Shown one piece after another: positions 7,301 to 15,772 of a stretch of 43,079 nt of DNA. The position numbers were made by a program, and so were the translations under genes. The stretch is taken from NCBI GenBank assembly GCA_002479765.1, contig DLOZ01000022.1, forward strand, positions 1 to 43,079, written 5' to 3'. Every line of letters begins with the position of its first letter. Within the stretch, counting starts at the first letter, position 1. The notes under the pieces were generated by a model. That model did no database searches and was not told where the DNA came from. It worked only from the letters and a program-made list of their open reading frames with translations. The stretch is from Sphingomonadales bacterium UBA7471 (GTDB taxonomy: Bacteria; Pseudomonadota; Alphaproteobacteria; Sphingomonadales; Sphingomonadaceae).

Positions 7301-8245
7301 TTACGCCCCCATCGCCAAGAACTTTGCCCGGCGTTGCTGTAAAAGCTCTTTCGACGAAAAGGCAGAGAGCGCCGCAATTTCCTCATCAATCGCCTTCCCA
7401 AGCGATGCTGCCGCAAGCGCATGGTCGCGATGTGCACCGCCCATCGGTTCTTTGACGATTCGGTCAATAATCCGAAGTGCTTTCAAATCATCGGCCGTCA
7501 TCTTCATGGCCTGCGCAGCATCCGCGGCTTTGTCGCCCGTCCGCCATAGGATCGACGCGCACCCTTCAGGTGAAATGACGGAGTATACGGCATATTCAAA
7601 CATCAAAACGCGGTCCGCAGCCGCAAGCGCGACCGCGCCGCCCGAACCGCCCTCACCCACGATGCAGGCGATCATCGGCACGCCAAGCGCGAGGCATTTT
7701 TCTGTGGAGCGGGCAATGGCTTCGGCCTGTCCGCGCTCTTCGGCCTGAATGCCAGGAAATGCACCCGATGTATCGACAAGGCTCACCACCGGAATACCGA
7801 ACCGGTCGGCCAGTTCCATCAGCCTTATGGCTTTGCGATAGCCTTCTGGCTTGCCCATGCCGAAATTATGGCGAAGGCGGCTTTGCGTGTCGTCGCCCTT
7901 TTCATGGCCAATGACCATGACGCGCCGGCCGTTGAGTCGCGCGAGCCCGCCGATAATGGCCTGATCATCGCCAAAGGCGCGGTCGCCGGCCAAGGGCATG
8001 AAATCTTCAAAAATAGAGGCGATGAAATCTTTGAAATGCGGCCGTTCAGGATGGCGCGCGACCTGGGTTTTCTGCCACGCGGTCAGGTTTGCGTATGTGT
8101 CCCTAAGCTGCTTGTCCGCTTTGGCGCGCAGCTTGCCAATTTCGGCGCTGACATCGACGTCGCTTTCGCGCGCAGCATCCTGCAGTTCAATAATACGTGC
8201 TTCCAAAGCGGCGACAGGTTTTTCGAATTCAAGATATACCATCAT
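7301..8245 (-). CDS. accA: Acetyl-CoA carboxylase carboxyltransferase subunit alpha
   Basis: 314 residues, normal length. It carries the N-terminal helical region (YLEFEKPVAALEARI), the conserved PERPHFKDFI (66-75), an acyl-CoA-binding crotonase-like core with GEGGSGG (197-203), and SVISPEGCASILW (222-234). With AccD it transfers the carboxyl from biotin carrier protein to acetyl-CoA, the first step of fatty acid synthesis. Two ATGs stand in tandem (8245 and 8242); the first overlaps the xerD stop as ATGA, so accA is translationally coupled to xerD. Confidence 0.97.
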   Translation of the reverse strand: MMVYLEFEKPVAALEARIIELQDAARESDVDVSAEIGKLRAKADKQLRDTYANLTAWQKTQVARHPERPHFKDFIASIFEDFMPLAGDRAFGDDQAIIGGLARLNGRRVMVIGHEKGDDTQSRLRHNFGMGKPEGYRKAIRLMELADRFGIPVVSLVDTSGAFPGIQAEERGQAEAIARSTEKCLALGVPMIACIVGEGGSGGAVALAAADRVLMFEYAVYSVISPEGCASILWRTGDKAADAAQAMKMTADDLKALRIIDRIVKEPMGGAHRDHALAAASLGKAIDEEIAALSAFSSKELLQQRRAKFLAMGA

Positions 8246-9168
8246 GATTGCCGGTTAGAGCCTGTCGCGCCACGGGTCAACGTGCGCATTGCCAGCGGGT
8301 GCCTGCGGTTGACCAATTCCACCAGACGGCTGCTGTCCACATGCGTGTAAATTTGCGTGGTGGCGATATCGACATGGCCCAACATCGCCTGAAGCGCCCT
8401 TAAGTTCGCGCCGCCCGCCAAAAGATGCGTTGCAAAGGCATGCCGCAGGACATGCGGACTGACCTTGGTGGGATCTAAACCGGCCTCAGCGGCGATCGCC
8501 TTGATAATCTGAAACAGGCGAATGCGGCTGATATGCCCGGCGCGCGACGGAAACAAAAAACGTGATTTTTCCGGAACGAACGCAAGCCATGCCCCCACCG
8601 CCTGCCGCGCACGATTGGAAATGGGCACCATCCGTTCCTTCGCGCCCTTGCCCTTGACGATGATGAACGGCTTGTCCGACACGATCGCACTGCGCGGCAG
8701 CGCAACCAGCTCGGTCGCACGCAAACCGGACCCGTAAAGCAGCTCAATTAAGGCGGAGAGCCTATAGTCCGTAGACGCAGGCGCAGGCTGCGTAAGCTTC
8801 GCCTCAATTGCCGCGAACAAAAGATCGACCTCTTTTGTATCAAGGATTTTCGGTAGCGCGCGCACTTGCGACGGCTTGGGCAAAGCGGCGGACGGATTAT
8901 CATCGCGACAACCCTCCTCATGCAAAAACCCAAAAAAGCGCCGGAGTACCGATGATTTGCGCGCGACTGAACTGTTGGCAAGATCGCGCCAATGGCTTGA
9001 AAGCGTCACCAACATGTCGGCATCGGCATGTGCCAGCTTTCCGCCGGTCAGGCTGGACGCCGCCAGCAAGTCGCTGGCATAAGCCGCGCTGGTATTGGCA
9101 GCAACGCCCTGCTCAGCCGCCATCATTTCAATGAAGCGCGCTATCAAATCGCGGTCTGTCGCGCTCAT
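8242..9168 (-). CDS. xerD: Tyrosine recombinase XerD
   Basis: 308 residues. An N-terminal SAM-like core-binding domain (1-100) precedes a catalytic domain with the full set: R150 (GSGLRATEL), K174, H239 and R242 (HVLRHAFATHLLAGGA), H265 (LGH) and nucleophile Y274 (TTQIYTHV). Together with XerC (29407-30291 here) it resolves chromosome dimers at dif under FtsK control. The choice of XerD over XerC rests on overall resemblance and on the better XerC fit of the other gene. It is followed directly by accA, and the unknown exported protein ends 31 bases upstream of its start. Confidence 0.9.
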   Translation of the reverse strand: MSATDRDLIARFIEMMAAEQGVAANTSAAYASDLLAASSLTGGKLAHADADMLVTLSSHWRDLANSSVARKSSVLRRFFGFLHEEGCRDDNPSAALPKPSQVRALPKILDTKEVDLLFAAIEAKLTQPAPASTDYRLSALIELLYGSGLRATELVALPRSAIVSDKPFIIVKGKGAKERMVPISNRARQAVGAWLAFVPEKSRFLFPSRAGHISRIRLFQIIKAIAAEAGLDPTKVSPHVLRHAFATHLLAGGANLRALQAMLGHVDIATTQIYTHVDSSRLVELVNRRHPLAMRTLTRGATGSNRQS

Positions 9169-9199
9169 ATCCGTCGATCAGGCGCCATTGCCTTGCATA

Positions 9200-11002
9200 T
9201 CACCCAAGGGTGACCGCTTCGGCCGCAATCATCCGCGCTTCCGCCTCAAGACCCACCTGACGCAGCGAACGCACGATATAGTATAAATGATGCGCCGGCA
9301 CCGAAGCCCATGACGGGGCCTGCATTCCGGCAACCGCCATCAGTGCGACCGTGCCTTGTTCACCGCGACTTGCTGCAGCCGTAATCGCTTTTGACCACGC
9401 CGTTTGCCGGGCAATATTTATCTTCAGATCGTCGGCAAAATCCGTGCGAGCGCCGGATTCAACGCGACCCAGCCCGGCAAGTCCGGCCAGCAAAAGCGCG
9501 GACTTATGCCCGTCATCGCTGTCGTCATTGCCGTAAAATTCATCGAGATCGCCATAATCCGCCAGAGTGATGCGGCCGGGTGCGCCCAAGGTGACGAGCG
9601 CCCAACCAAGCGAACCGCCGGAAACAATATTGCTCCATCGCGCCGCCGAACGATCAAGCCCCGCCGTCAACATTGATGCAATCAACCCATCGGCCTGCCC
9701 GGCATGGTCTGAACTTGGGGCGATAAGCGCTGCCGCGCGCGCCGTCATGACAAGCGCCGCCAGATAGTCCGCACCCGTCCGCTCTGCGCCCCAAATCGAC
9801 GCCATTGCCGAAACTTTTCCGGAATCGTCCGATGCGGTATATGCGTTGCCCAGATTTTCGGCCTGCGTTTTAATCGCATCAGGTGCATCGGGATCATCCA
9901 GAACCTGCGCATAAATATCGACCATATCGCGGTTGGAAAATACACCAAGCGCCGCGGCACCGGGTGCATATTTGGCGCGTATGGCGGGTGCAAACATTGG
10001 CAATTGCACACGCCATCCGTCGATCTGGCGACCACTATTGCTGAACAATCGCTCTGGTGGCTCAAGACCAACGGCTGCGGACAAACCAAAGCGCCATGGG
10101 TTCATCCCCTCAACGCCATCCCATTCGATTTTAACCGACCGGCGGCCATTTATACCCGCACCCACGGCCTTTTCGGTTAAGAGATAATCAACGCCCCGAA
10201 CCCAGCCCTGATAGCGTCCCTGATTGATGAACCCCGTTGCGCTGCCTTGTTCGCCAGCGAGCGACGCACAAATAGCGCGCGACATTTTCCAACGCCCGCT
10301 GTTCACAAGGCGAACGCCGCCTTCGGTCAAAGGACAGATGCCCGCCAGATCGCCATTGGCGAGATAGGTCTGCATCGCGACCTCATGAAGCCGTTTGGTA
10401 TAGTTGCCAGCGTCGACTTGCTGAACAAGCCCACGTGCGACAACCGAATCCCCCATGCGCAACAACAGCCACGCCCGTTCGGCGGTCCAGTCCGCGCCAT
10501 TTATGCCCTGTGGCGTATTGGTCCGGCTGGCGAGCAACCGCCGTGCCATGATCGTGCCCCAACGCGACGCGATTGGCCCCGATGTGCGTTCGACAACCTG
10601 TTTAAGGAAGGCGCCATTGGTTGCGCCAAACGATGCCGCCGGAAATCCACCCGATGTTTCGGAGATGATACCAATCGCACTGAGCGAACGGCGCGCAGCA
10701 GGTGGAACGTCATACCGAACGACCATTTCCTGTGCGTCTTCTTCATCCTCTTCTACGTCGTCAGCCGCAGCGTCCGCGCTAACTTCACCCGATGCCGGAT
10801 TGGCCGGTGATGTTCCGGTCTTGGTGGTTGACGGTGTTGACGACGAAGGACGCGCGGGATTATTCGGCGCTGACGGCGCGGGGTCGCCAAAGCCTTCAGG
10901 AAGAAGGGACTCCGGTCCCTGCTGCCCCAATGCGGGCAACGCACATGCGAGGACGACAGCGGCTGCCGCCAACAGGCCGCCTTTTGTTATTTTATCAGTC
11001 AA
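9200..11002 (-). CDS. Conserved hypothetical exported protein, helical-repeat type
   Basis: I do not recognise this protein. 600 residues starting at TTG (11002); an in-frame stop at 11018-11020 leaves no better start, and the resulting signal peptide (KGGLLAAAAVVLACALPALG) is good. Residues 30-95 are a low-complexity linker rich in P, S, T, A and acidic residues (VEEDEEDAQE). The rest is Ala/Leu-rich with helix-pair patterns (AERAWLLLRMGDSVVARGLV, LHEVAMQTYLANGDL) that suggest a TPR-like solenoid in the periplasm. No catalytic motif is visible. Its neighbours are the divergent aroK and, downstream, xerD. The start overlaps the stop of a small membrane ORF as TTGA. Confidence 0.85.
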   Translation of the reverse strand: MTDKITKGGLLAAAAVVLACALPALGQQGPESLLPEGFGDPAPSAPNNPARPSSSTPSTTKTGTSPANPASGEVSADAAADDVEEDEEDAQEMVVRYDVPPAARRSLSAIGIISETSGGFPAASFGATNGAFLKQVVERTSGPIASRWGTIMARRLLASRTNTPQGINGADWTAERAWLLLRMGDSVVARGLVQQVDAGNYTKRLHEVAMQTYLANGDLAGICPLTEGGVRLVNSGRWKMSRAICASLAGEQGSATGFINQGRYQGWVRGVDYLLTEKAVGAGINGRRSVKIEWDGVEGMNPWRFGLSAAVGLEPPERLFSNSGRQIDGWRVQLPMFAPAIRAKYAPGAAALGVFSNRDMVDIYAQVLDDPDAPDAIKTQAENLGNAYTASDDSGKVSAMASIWGAERTGADYLAALVMTARAAALIAPSSDHAGQADGLIASMLTAGLDRSAARWSNIVSGGSLGWALVTLGAPGRITLADYGDLDEFYGNDDSDDGHKSALLLAGLAGLGRVESGARTDFADDLKINIARQTAWSKAITAAASRGEQGTVALMAVAGMQAPSWASVPAHHLYYIVRSLRQVGLEAEARMIAAEAVTLG

Positions 11003-11190
11003 TGACGCGAACCTGTTTCAAATCTTTGGGGCTGCACTGCAATTTCTCTTATCTGCATGAATTGTCCACCGCCTAAACATGCACGACAGAGTAGCAAGCC
11101 AAATGCCACTGCCGCAACAATTAGAAAGCGCAAAAACCGGTTTTTATGTCGGCTGCTGTTGAACCATTGTGCAATATACTGCTTTTCCAC
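10999..11190 (-). CDS. Possible small single-pass membrane protein
   Basis: A 63-codon frame from GTG at 11190 to TGA at 10999-11001. It has a basic stretch (RHKNRFLRF) followed by one hydrophobic segment (FLIVAAVAFGLLLCRACLG) and a short polar tail. Its stop overlaps the TTG start of the 600-residue exported protein as TTGA, the pattern of translational coupling. The frame is open up to 11256, where it would meet the divergent aroK start. No strong ribosome binding site is visible and the family is unknown, so it may be chance. Confidence 0.3.
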   Translation of the reverse strand: MEKQYIAQWFNSSRHKNRFLRFLIVAAVAFGLLLCRACLGGGQFMQIREIAVQPQRFETGSRH

Positions 11191-11255
11191 AATTTTCTGG
11201 ATAAGTGGCAAATTACTTTCGGGTTGGGGATAGCCGATATATAGGCATTGTCGCA

Positions 11256-11819
11256 ATGCCCGGAAACGATGAACAAAAAATCGGCAAGGACCGAACAGTA
11301 ACTGACCCGGTAATTGACCGGCCGGTCGTTCTTGTCGGGATGATGGGCGTGGGCAAAAGCAGCATTGGAAAGCGCCTCGCTGCCCGGTTGAATGTGCCTT
11401 TTGCTGATGCTGACGATGAAATTGAACGTGCCGCGGGACTTTCCATTTCCGAAATATTCGAAAAGTTCGGCGAAGGCTATTTTCGCGATGGAGAGCGACG
11501 GGTTATTGCGCGGCTTGTCGAAGGTGTGCCAAAGATTATTGCCACAGGCGGCGGCGCATTTGTCAATGCGGACACCCGCGCACTGATATTGGAGCGCGCG
11601 ATATCGATTTGGCTGGACGCGGACGTAAAAGTACTGGCCGATCGCGTTGGGCGGCGCAGCAACCGGCCGTTGTTAAAGGATAAGGACCCTGTTGAAGTCC
11701 TGACGGAACTTGGCAAGATTCGAAACCCGCTATATGCGGCGGCCAATATCCATATTCGCAGCGATACATCGCCGCATATGCGGACCGTTGAAAATATCCT
11801 GAAGGCCCTCGCCCAATGA
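11256..11819 (+). CDS. aroK: Shikimate kinase
   Basis: 187 residues from the ATG at 11256; a GTG 51 bases upstream (11205) is possible but adds a segment without family character. Walker A GMMGVGKSS at 28-36, the shikimate-binding acidic residues in FADADDEIE (49-57), the arginine of EGYFRDGE (73-80), the GGG loop at 98-100 and the LID RPLL (137-140) are all present. It phosphorylates shikimate at the 3-hydroxyl with ATP, the fifth step towards chorismate. It overlaps aroB by ATGA, so the pair is coupled. Divergent from the unknown exported protein. Confidence 0.96.
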   Translation: MPGNDEQKIGKDRTVTDPVIDRPVVLVGMMGVGKSSIGKRLAARLNVPFADADDEIERAAGLSISEIFEKFGEGYFRDGERRVIARLVEGVPKIIATGGGAFVNADTRALILERAISIWLDADVKVLADRVGRRSNRPLLKDKDPVEVLTELGKIRNPLYAAANIHIRSDTSPHMRTVENILKALAQ

Positions 11820-12916
11820 CCGTCATTTCCGTCGACCTGACCAACGCACCTTATGACATTCATGTCCGTGCGGGCTTGATGGCACAGGCGCCGGAATATC
11901 TGCTGCCCTATGCGCGCGATAACCGGTTGTTGGTGGTCACAGATGAAAATGTTGCCCGCGCTGTCTGGCCCGCGTTTGAAGCCGCACTCTTCGCCGCTGG
12001 CGTAAAAACCGCGGTATATATTTTGCCTGCGGGCGAAGCTGGCAAAAGCTGGGCTGAACTGGAAAAGCTGACCGACTGGATGCTCGCACAGCATGTGGAA
12101 CGCAGCGATCATGTCATCGCGTTGGGCGGCGGCGTTGTCGGCGACATCACGGGTTTTGCAACGCATATCGTGAAGCGCGGCTGTTCGTTCGTGCAAATCC
12201 CGACGACCTTGTTGGCGCAAGTGGACAGCAGCGTCGGGGGCAAGACCGCAATCAACAGCGCAGCAGGCAAAAACCTCGTCGGTGCATTTCATCAACCTGC
12301 ATTGGTGCTGATCGACCCTGAATTGTTATCGACTCTACCGCCACGCCAATTGGCGGCTGGCTTTGCCGAAGTGGTCAAATATGGCCTGATCGATGATCCC
12401 GATTTCTTCGGATATTGCGAAGACAATCTGGACAGTTTCTTTGCCGGTGACCCCGCCATTCGCGCACAGGCCATCATAACATCGGTGCAATCCAAAGCGC
12501 GCATCGTTGCCGCTGATGAGACCGAACGCACGGGCACGCGGGCATTGTTGAACCTGGGCCATACCTTTGGCCATGCGTTGGAAGCCGACACAGGCTTTTC
12601 GGACCGACTGTTCCATGGCGAAGCCGTCGCCGCGGGCATGGCGCTGGCGTTTCGCTATTCCGTCCGGCTTGGCCTATGCGCCGCAGAGGATGCACAGCGC
12701 GTGTCGCAGCTGCTAAAACGCGCGGGCTTACCCACCACACTTTCAGAGGCTGGCGTTACTGCGAACGGTGCGTTGCTGGTGGATTATATGCGGCATGACA
12801 AAAAGATGAGCGGCGGCACTTTGCCCTTCTTGCTCGCGCGAGGCATAGGCCAAACCTTCCTGTCGAAAGACGTCGTACTGGATGACGTCGCGGCCTTCCT
12901 CGACGACGAAGCTTAA
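11816..12916 (+). CDS. aroB: 3-dehydroquinate synthase
   Basis: 366 residues. The NAD-binding GGGVVGDITGF and the adjoining PTTLLAQVDSSVGGKTAIN are canonical, and the zinc ligands lie in AEVVKYG, HTFGHALE and FHGEAVAAGM. It converts DAHP to 3-dehydroquinate, the second step of the shikimate pathway. Start codon overlaps the aroK stop (ATGA). The last four bases overlap the end of the convergent CPA2 antiporter gene. Confidence 0.97.
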   Translation: MTVISVDLTNAPYDIHVRAGLMAQAPEYLLPYARDNRLLVVTDENVARAVWPAFEAALFAAGVKTAVYILPAGEAGKSWAELEKLTDWMLAQHVERSDHVIALGGGVVGDITGFATHIVKRGCSFVQIPTTLLAQVDSSVGGKTAINSAAGKNLVGAFHQPALVLIDPELLSTLPPRQLAAGFAEVVKYGLIDDPDFFGYCEDNLDSFFAGDPAIRAQAIITSVQSKARIVAADETERTGTRALLNLGHTFGHALEADTGFSDRLFHGEAVAAGMALAFRYSVRLGLCAAEDAQRVSQLLKRAGLPTTLSEAGVTANGALLVDYMRHDKKMSGGTLPFLLARGIGQTFLSKDVVLDDVAAFLDDEA

Positions 12917-14700
12917 TCCTGCGCGATCAGGAAATCATCCGAGTCATCACCCCCAAAGCTGTGGCGTTTACCGGCGTGCAGATCACCACTGGTAAACTGC
13001 GCTTTTAGACGGCTTCGGTCGCGGCGACGGAATTCGGCGATGATCTCATGAATGGCTTCGCGGTCGGTTCCGAAGAACTTAAGCGCATCGACCGACATGC
13101 GGATCGACGATTCAAATAGCTCGCGGATGATATTGATGCCGTCATCTTCCATCAACGCCAGCGCCTGTTGCCGGTCATATGCACGCACAAACAGCTTGGT
13201 GCGCGGAAATGTCTCACGCACGGGCATCAATGACTCTGCGGTCATATGCCGGTCGTCGATGCAGAAGAATATCGCCTGCGCATCCTCGCCACCTGCCCGC
13301 TGCAACAAATCCACGCGTGTTCCATCGCCGTAGAAGACTTTGAAACCAAATTCGCCGCTTATGTCGATTGTCCGCGGGTTAACATCGATCAGCGTCACCG
13401 AACGCCCAGCGGCCTGCATGATCTGCGACACCTGTTGCCCGAACCGGCCATGGCCAACGATGATGACATTGGCTTGTGACGCCAACGCGGGGTCATCAAG
13501 CTGGGCTGCACCTTTGGGCTTATGTGCCGCAAGCTTGCCCGCAATAATCATTAAGAAAGGCGTCGACGCCATCGACAGCGTCACAACTGCGCCAAACAGG
13601 CTCGCCGCCTCCGGCTCAATCAACAACGCTTGCTGCGCCGCGGTGAACAACACAAATGCGAATTCGCCCCCCTGGCTCAACAGCATGGCCATGATGATGG
13701 ACGGTTTGCTCTTCAATCCAAAGAACCGGCCAAGCGCAAAGATGATGGCAATTTTGACGGCGACCAACGCCAGCGCAAGCCCCGCAACAAACAGCGGCTG
13801 CGCGATAATGACGTCAACATCGAGCAACATGCCAACCGCAAGGAAAAACAGGCCCAGCAAGATCGACCGAAACGGATCGATATCGGCCTCAAGCTCATGC
13901 CGGTACGGCGATTCTGCCAGCATAACCCCTGCAACGAACGCCCCCAACGCAGGCGATACGCCAATGGACTGCATGACCGCCGCGCTGACGCAAACCGTGA
14001 ATAGCCCTGTGACAATGAACAATTCGCGTTCGGAAATCTTGCCGACAAGCCGCAACAATGGCGACAGCAAATAGCGCCCGGCAAGCACAAGCCCCAATAT
14101 GGCAAGAACCGCATATAGAACCAGCCGCCAGCCCGTAATGGCGCCTTCATCTGCCGGCGCACGTGACAATGCCGCGACAATCGTCAGCAATGGGACAATC
14201 GAAATGTCCTGAAACAACAGGATGGAGAAGCTTTTTTCGCCATAGTCGGTTTTCATGCGGCCACGCGATTGCAGCAGCGGCAGCACCTGCGCGGTGGATG
14301 ACAAGGCAAGCGGCAGGCCAAGGACCAACGCCGCTTCCCAGCTGAAGGTCGGCATGGCGAGGTGAATGATGGCAAACATGCCAAGGCCGCAGAGCGTCAC
14401 CTGCAGCGGACCAAATAACAAAATATCCCTGCGCAACAGCCACAACCGGCTGGGCGATAGTTCCAGCCCGACGAGGAAAAGCAGCAATATGATGCCAATT
14501 TCCGAATAGGCCAATATCGTCTCTGGCGCGCCAATCAGGCCAAGTCCGTCCGGACCGATGGCGATACCGGCAACCAGATACCCCAGCACTGCGCCAAGGC
14601 CGAGACGGCGGAAAATGAGCACCGCAATCAACGCTGCGCCGAGCAACACAACCCCGCCGAGCATCACGTCGGCAACAAGATTATGCGGCGCATCCTCCAT
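12913..14700 (-). CDS. CPA2 family cation:proton antiporter with TrkA-N domain (KefB/C-like)
   Basis: 595 residues. The N-terminal two thirds have about twelve hydrophobic helices with the CPA2 pattern (LFLVGLELSPSRLWLLRRDI, then the LPLALSSTAQVLPLL segment). The C-terminal third is a Rossmann RCK/TrkA-N domain (IIVGHGRFGQQVSQI, then FYGDGTRVDLLQRAG). Such proteins export potassium in exchange for protons, often gated by glutathione adducts or NAD(H). Which KefB/KefC/YbaL relative it is cannot be decided. The start overlaps the stop of the scaffold gene by ATGA; the end overlaps aroB. Confidence 0.92.
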   Translation of the reverse strand: MEDAPHNLVADVMLGGVVLLGAALIAVLIFRRLGLGAVLGYLVAGIAIGPDGLGLIGAPETILAYSEIGIILLLFLVGLELSPSRLWLLRRDILLFGPLQVTLCGLGMFAIIHLAMPTFSWEAALVLGLPLALSSTAQVLPLLQSRGRMKTDYGEKSFSILLFQDISIVPLLTIVAALSRAPADEGAITGWRLVLYAVLAILGLVLAGRYLLSPLLRLVGKISERELFIVTGLFTVCVSAAVMQSIGVSPALGAFVAGVMLAESPYRHELEADIDPFRSILLGLFFLAVGMLLDVDVIIAQPLFVAGLALALVAVKIAIIFALGRFFGLKSKPSIIMAMLLSQGGEFAFVLFTAAQQALLIEPEAASLFGAVVTLSMASTPFLMIIAGKLAAHKPKGAAQLDDPALASQANVIIVGHGRFGQQVSQIMQAAGRSVTLIDVNPRTIDISGEFGFKVFYGDGTRVDLLQRAGGEDAQAIFFCIDDRHMTAESLMPVRETFPRTKLFVRAYDRQQALALMEDDGINIIRELFESSIRMSVDALKFFGTDREAIHEIIAEFRRRDRSRLKAQFTSGDLHAGKRHSFGGDDSDDFLIAQD

Positions 14701-15134
14701 CAGCTTTTTTCTTTAATATTCTGCGCCGCAGCCAGAACCGCATCATAAGGCAGCAAGATGGCCGCATGCCGTGACGGATAATCGCTTGCCGCCGAAAGCA
14801 GATCGAGCTCAGGCCACATATCGGGCATCGCGCCCTCGCGCTTTAATGCTTGGGCAATGCCGTCGCGCAGGTCATTCAGCATCGATAGGCTCAACCCATC
14901 GGCATTCTGCCGCAAAATGGCGGCCGAGGCCTGGCCCAAGGCGCAGGCGTTTGCGCGCAAGGCCAGCCCGCATATATGCCCGCTTGCGTCAGTGCTTACA
15001 TCCGCCTGCATCCGGCTTCCGCAAACGGGGGATCGCACCTCTGCCGACCCGTCGGGATTTTCAAGGCGGTCATGCGCGACCAACGCGGTCGCGAGGCGGA
15101 GTATGTCGCGATTGTAGAGAGCGGAATCGCTCAC
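14700..15134 (-). CDS. IscU/SufU-like iron-sulfur scaffold protein, third Cys missing
   Basis: 144 residues with the IscU fold pattern: C38 in SPVCGSRM and C64 in NACALGQAS match the first two cluster cysteines of IscU. The third site is altered: RHAAILLP keeps the histidine (H123), but the position of IscU C106 is alanine (A124), and the Asp that follows the first Cys-Gly in IscU is Ser40. It also has an extra C55. It may be a partial scaffold, a carrier or a regulatory relative. ATGA overlaps join it to cvpA upstream and the antiporter downstream, so all three form one transcript. Confidence 0.8.
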   Translation of the reverse strand: MSDSALYNRDILRLATALVAHDRLENPDGSAEVRSPVCGSRMQADVSTDASGHICGLALRANACALGQASAAILRQNADGLSLSMLNDLRDGIAQALKREGAMPDMWPELDLLSAASDYPSRHAAILLPYDAVLAAAQNIKEKS

Positions 15135-15655
15135 TCGTTTGTTCCCGCGGCTTCGTCGTCGGCCCCGCGGTTCTCCCGAACGAAATCAGACATGGCTGTC
15201 CCGCTGGCGTTCAGCAGCGGATAGGTGCGTGATTGCGTCATCCATTCGGGCCGCGCCTCATCCGCGCCAAAGAACATGCTGTAACCCATGACGAGCAGCA
15301 GGAATATCAGCGTCGCCATCATCAGCCCCTTCAACATGCCAAAGCCAAAGCCCAAGACACGGTCAAATGGGCCCAACAGCGATTTGCGTGATCGCGCGCC
15401 AAGCGATTTTGCGATCCATCTGCCCAGCGCATAAATGACGATAACAATCGCCAGAAACGCCACAATGGCCGCGCTCGTTTCCGACCCAATGGTTTCCGCC
15501 AGCGCAGACGTCGCAGGGGCGTGCAGCACGCGGACGGCAGCGATAACCAATATCCATGCAATCATCGACAGCGTCTCTTGCACAAAACCGCGCAAGAGGC
15601 CGAAAACGGCGCCGCTGCCGATTAGGAAAAATACAATGATATCAAACGCGGTCAT
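15131..15655 (-). CDS. cvpA: CvpA family membrane protein
   Basis: 174 residues with four hydrophobic segments in the first 130 residues and the CvpA pattern (FDIIVFFLIGSGAVFGLLRGFVQETLS, shown here in part: GAVFGLLRGFVQE). A polar, negatively charged tail follows (ENRGADDEAAGTNE). CvpA proteins are needed for colicin V production in E. coli and affect envelope integrity elsewhere; the biochemical role is unclear. First gene of the cvpA-scaffold-antiporter group, separated from radA by 117 bases. Confidence 0.9.
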   Translation of the reverse strand: MTAFDIIVFFLIGSGAVFGLLRGFVQETLSMIAWILVIAAVRVLHAPATSALAETIGSETSAAIVAFLAIVIVIYALGRWIAKSLGARSRKSLLGPFDRVLGFGFGMLKGLMMATLIFLLLVMGYSMFFGADEARPEWMTQSRTYPLLNASGTAMSDFVRENRGADDEAAGTNE

Positions 15656-15772
15656 GTGAAGTTGCTGCCCAATCTATAATCCGTCGCACCTCGTCCGCAG
15701 TGCGCTCATATCGCCATTCAAACCGCAAAACCGCTTGATGTCTGTCGCCTATGACATGGCCTAAAAACAGAT

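Noticed and set aside
11477..12295. 272-codon minus-strand frame
   Set aside because: Antisense to aroK and aroB, both complete with all active-site motifs.
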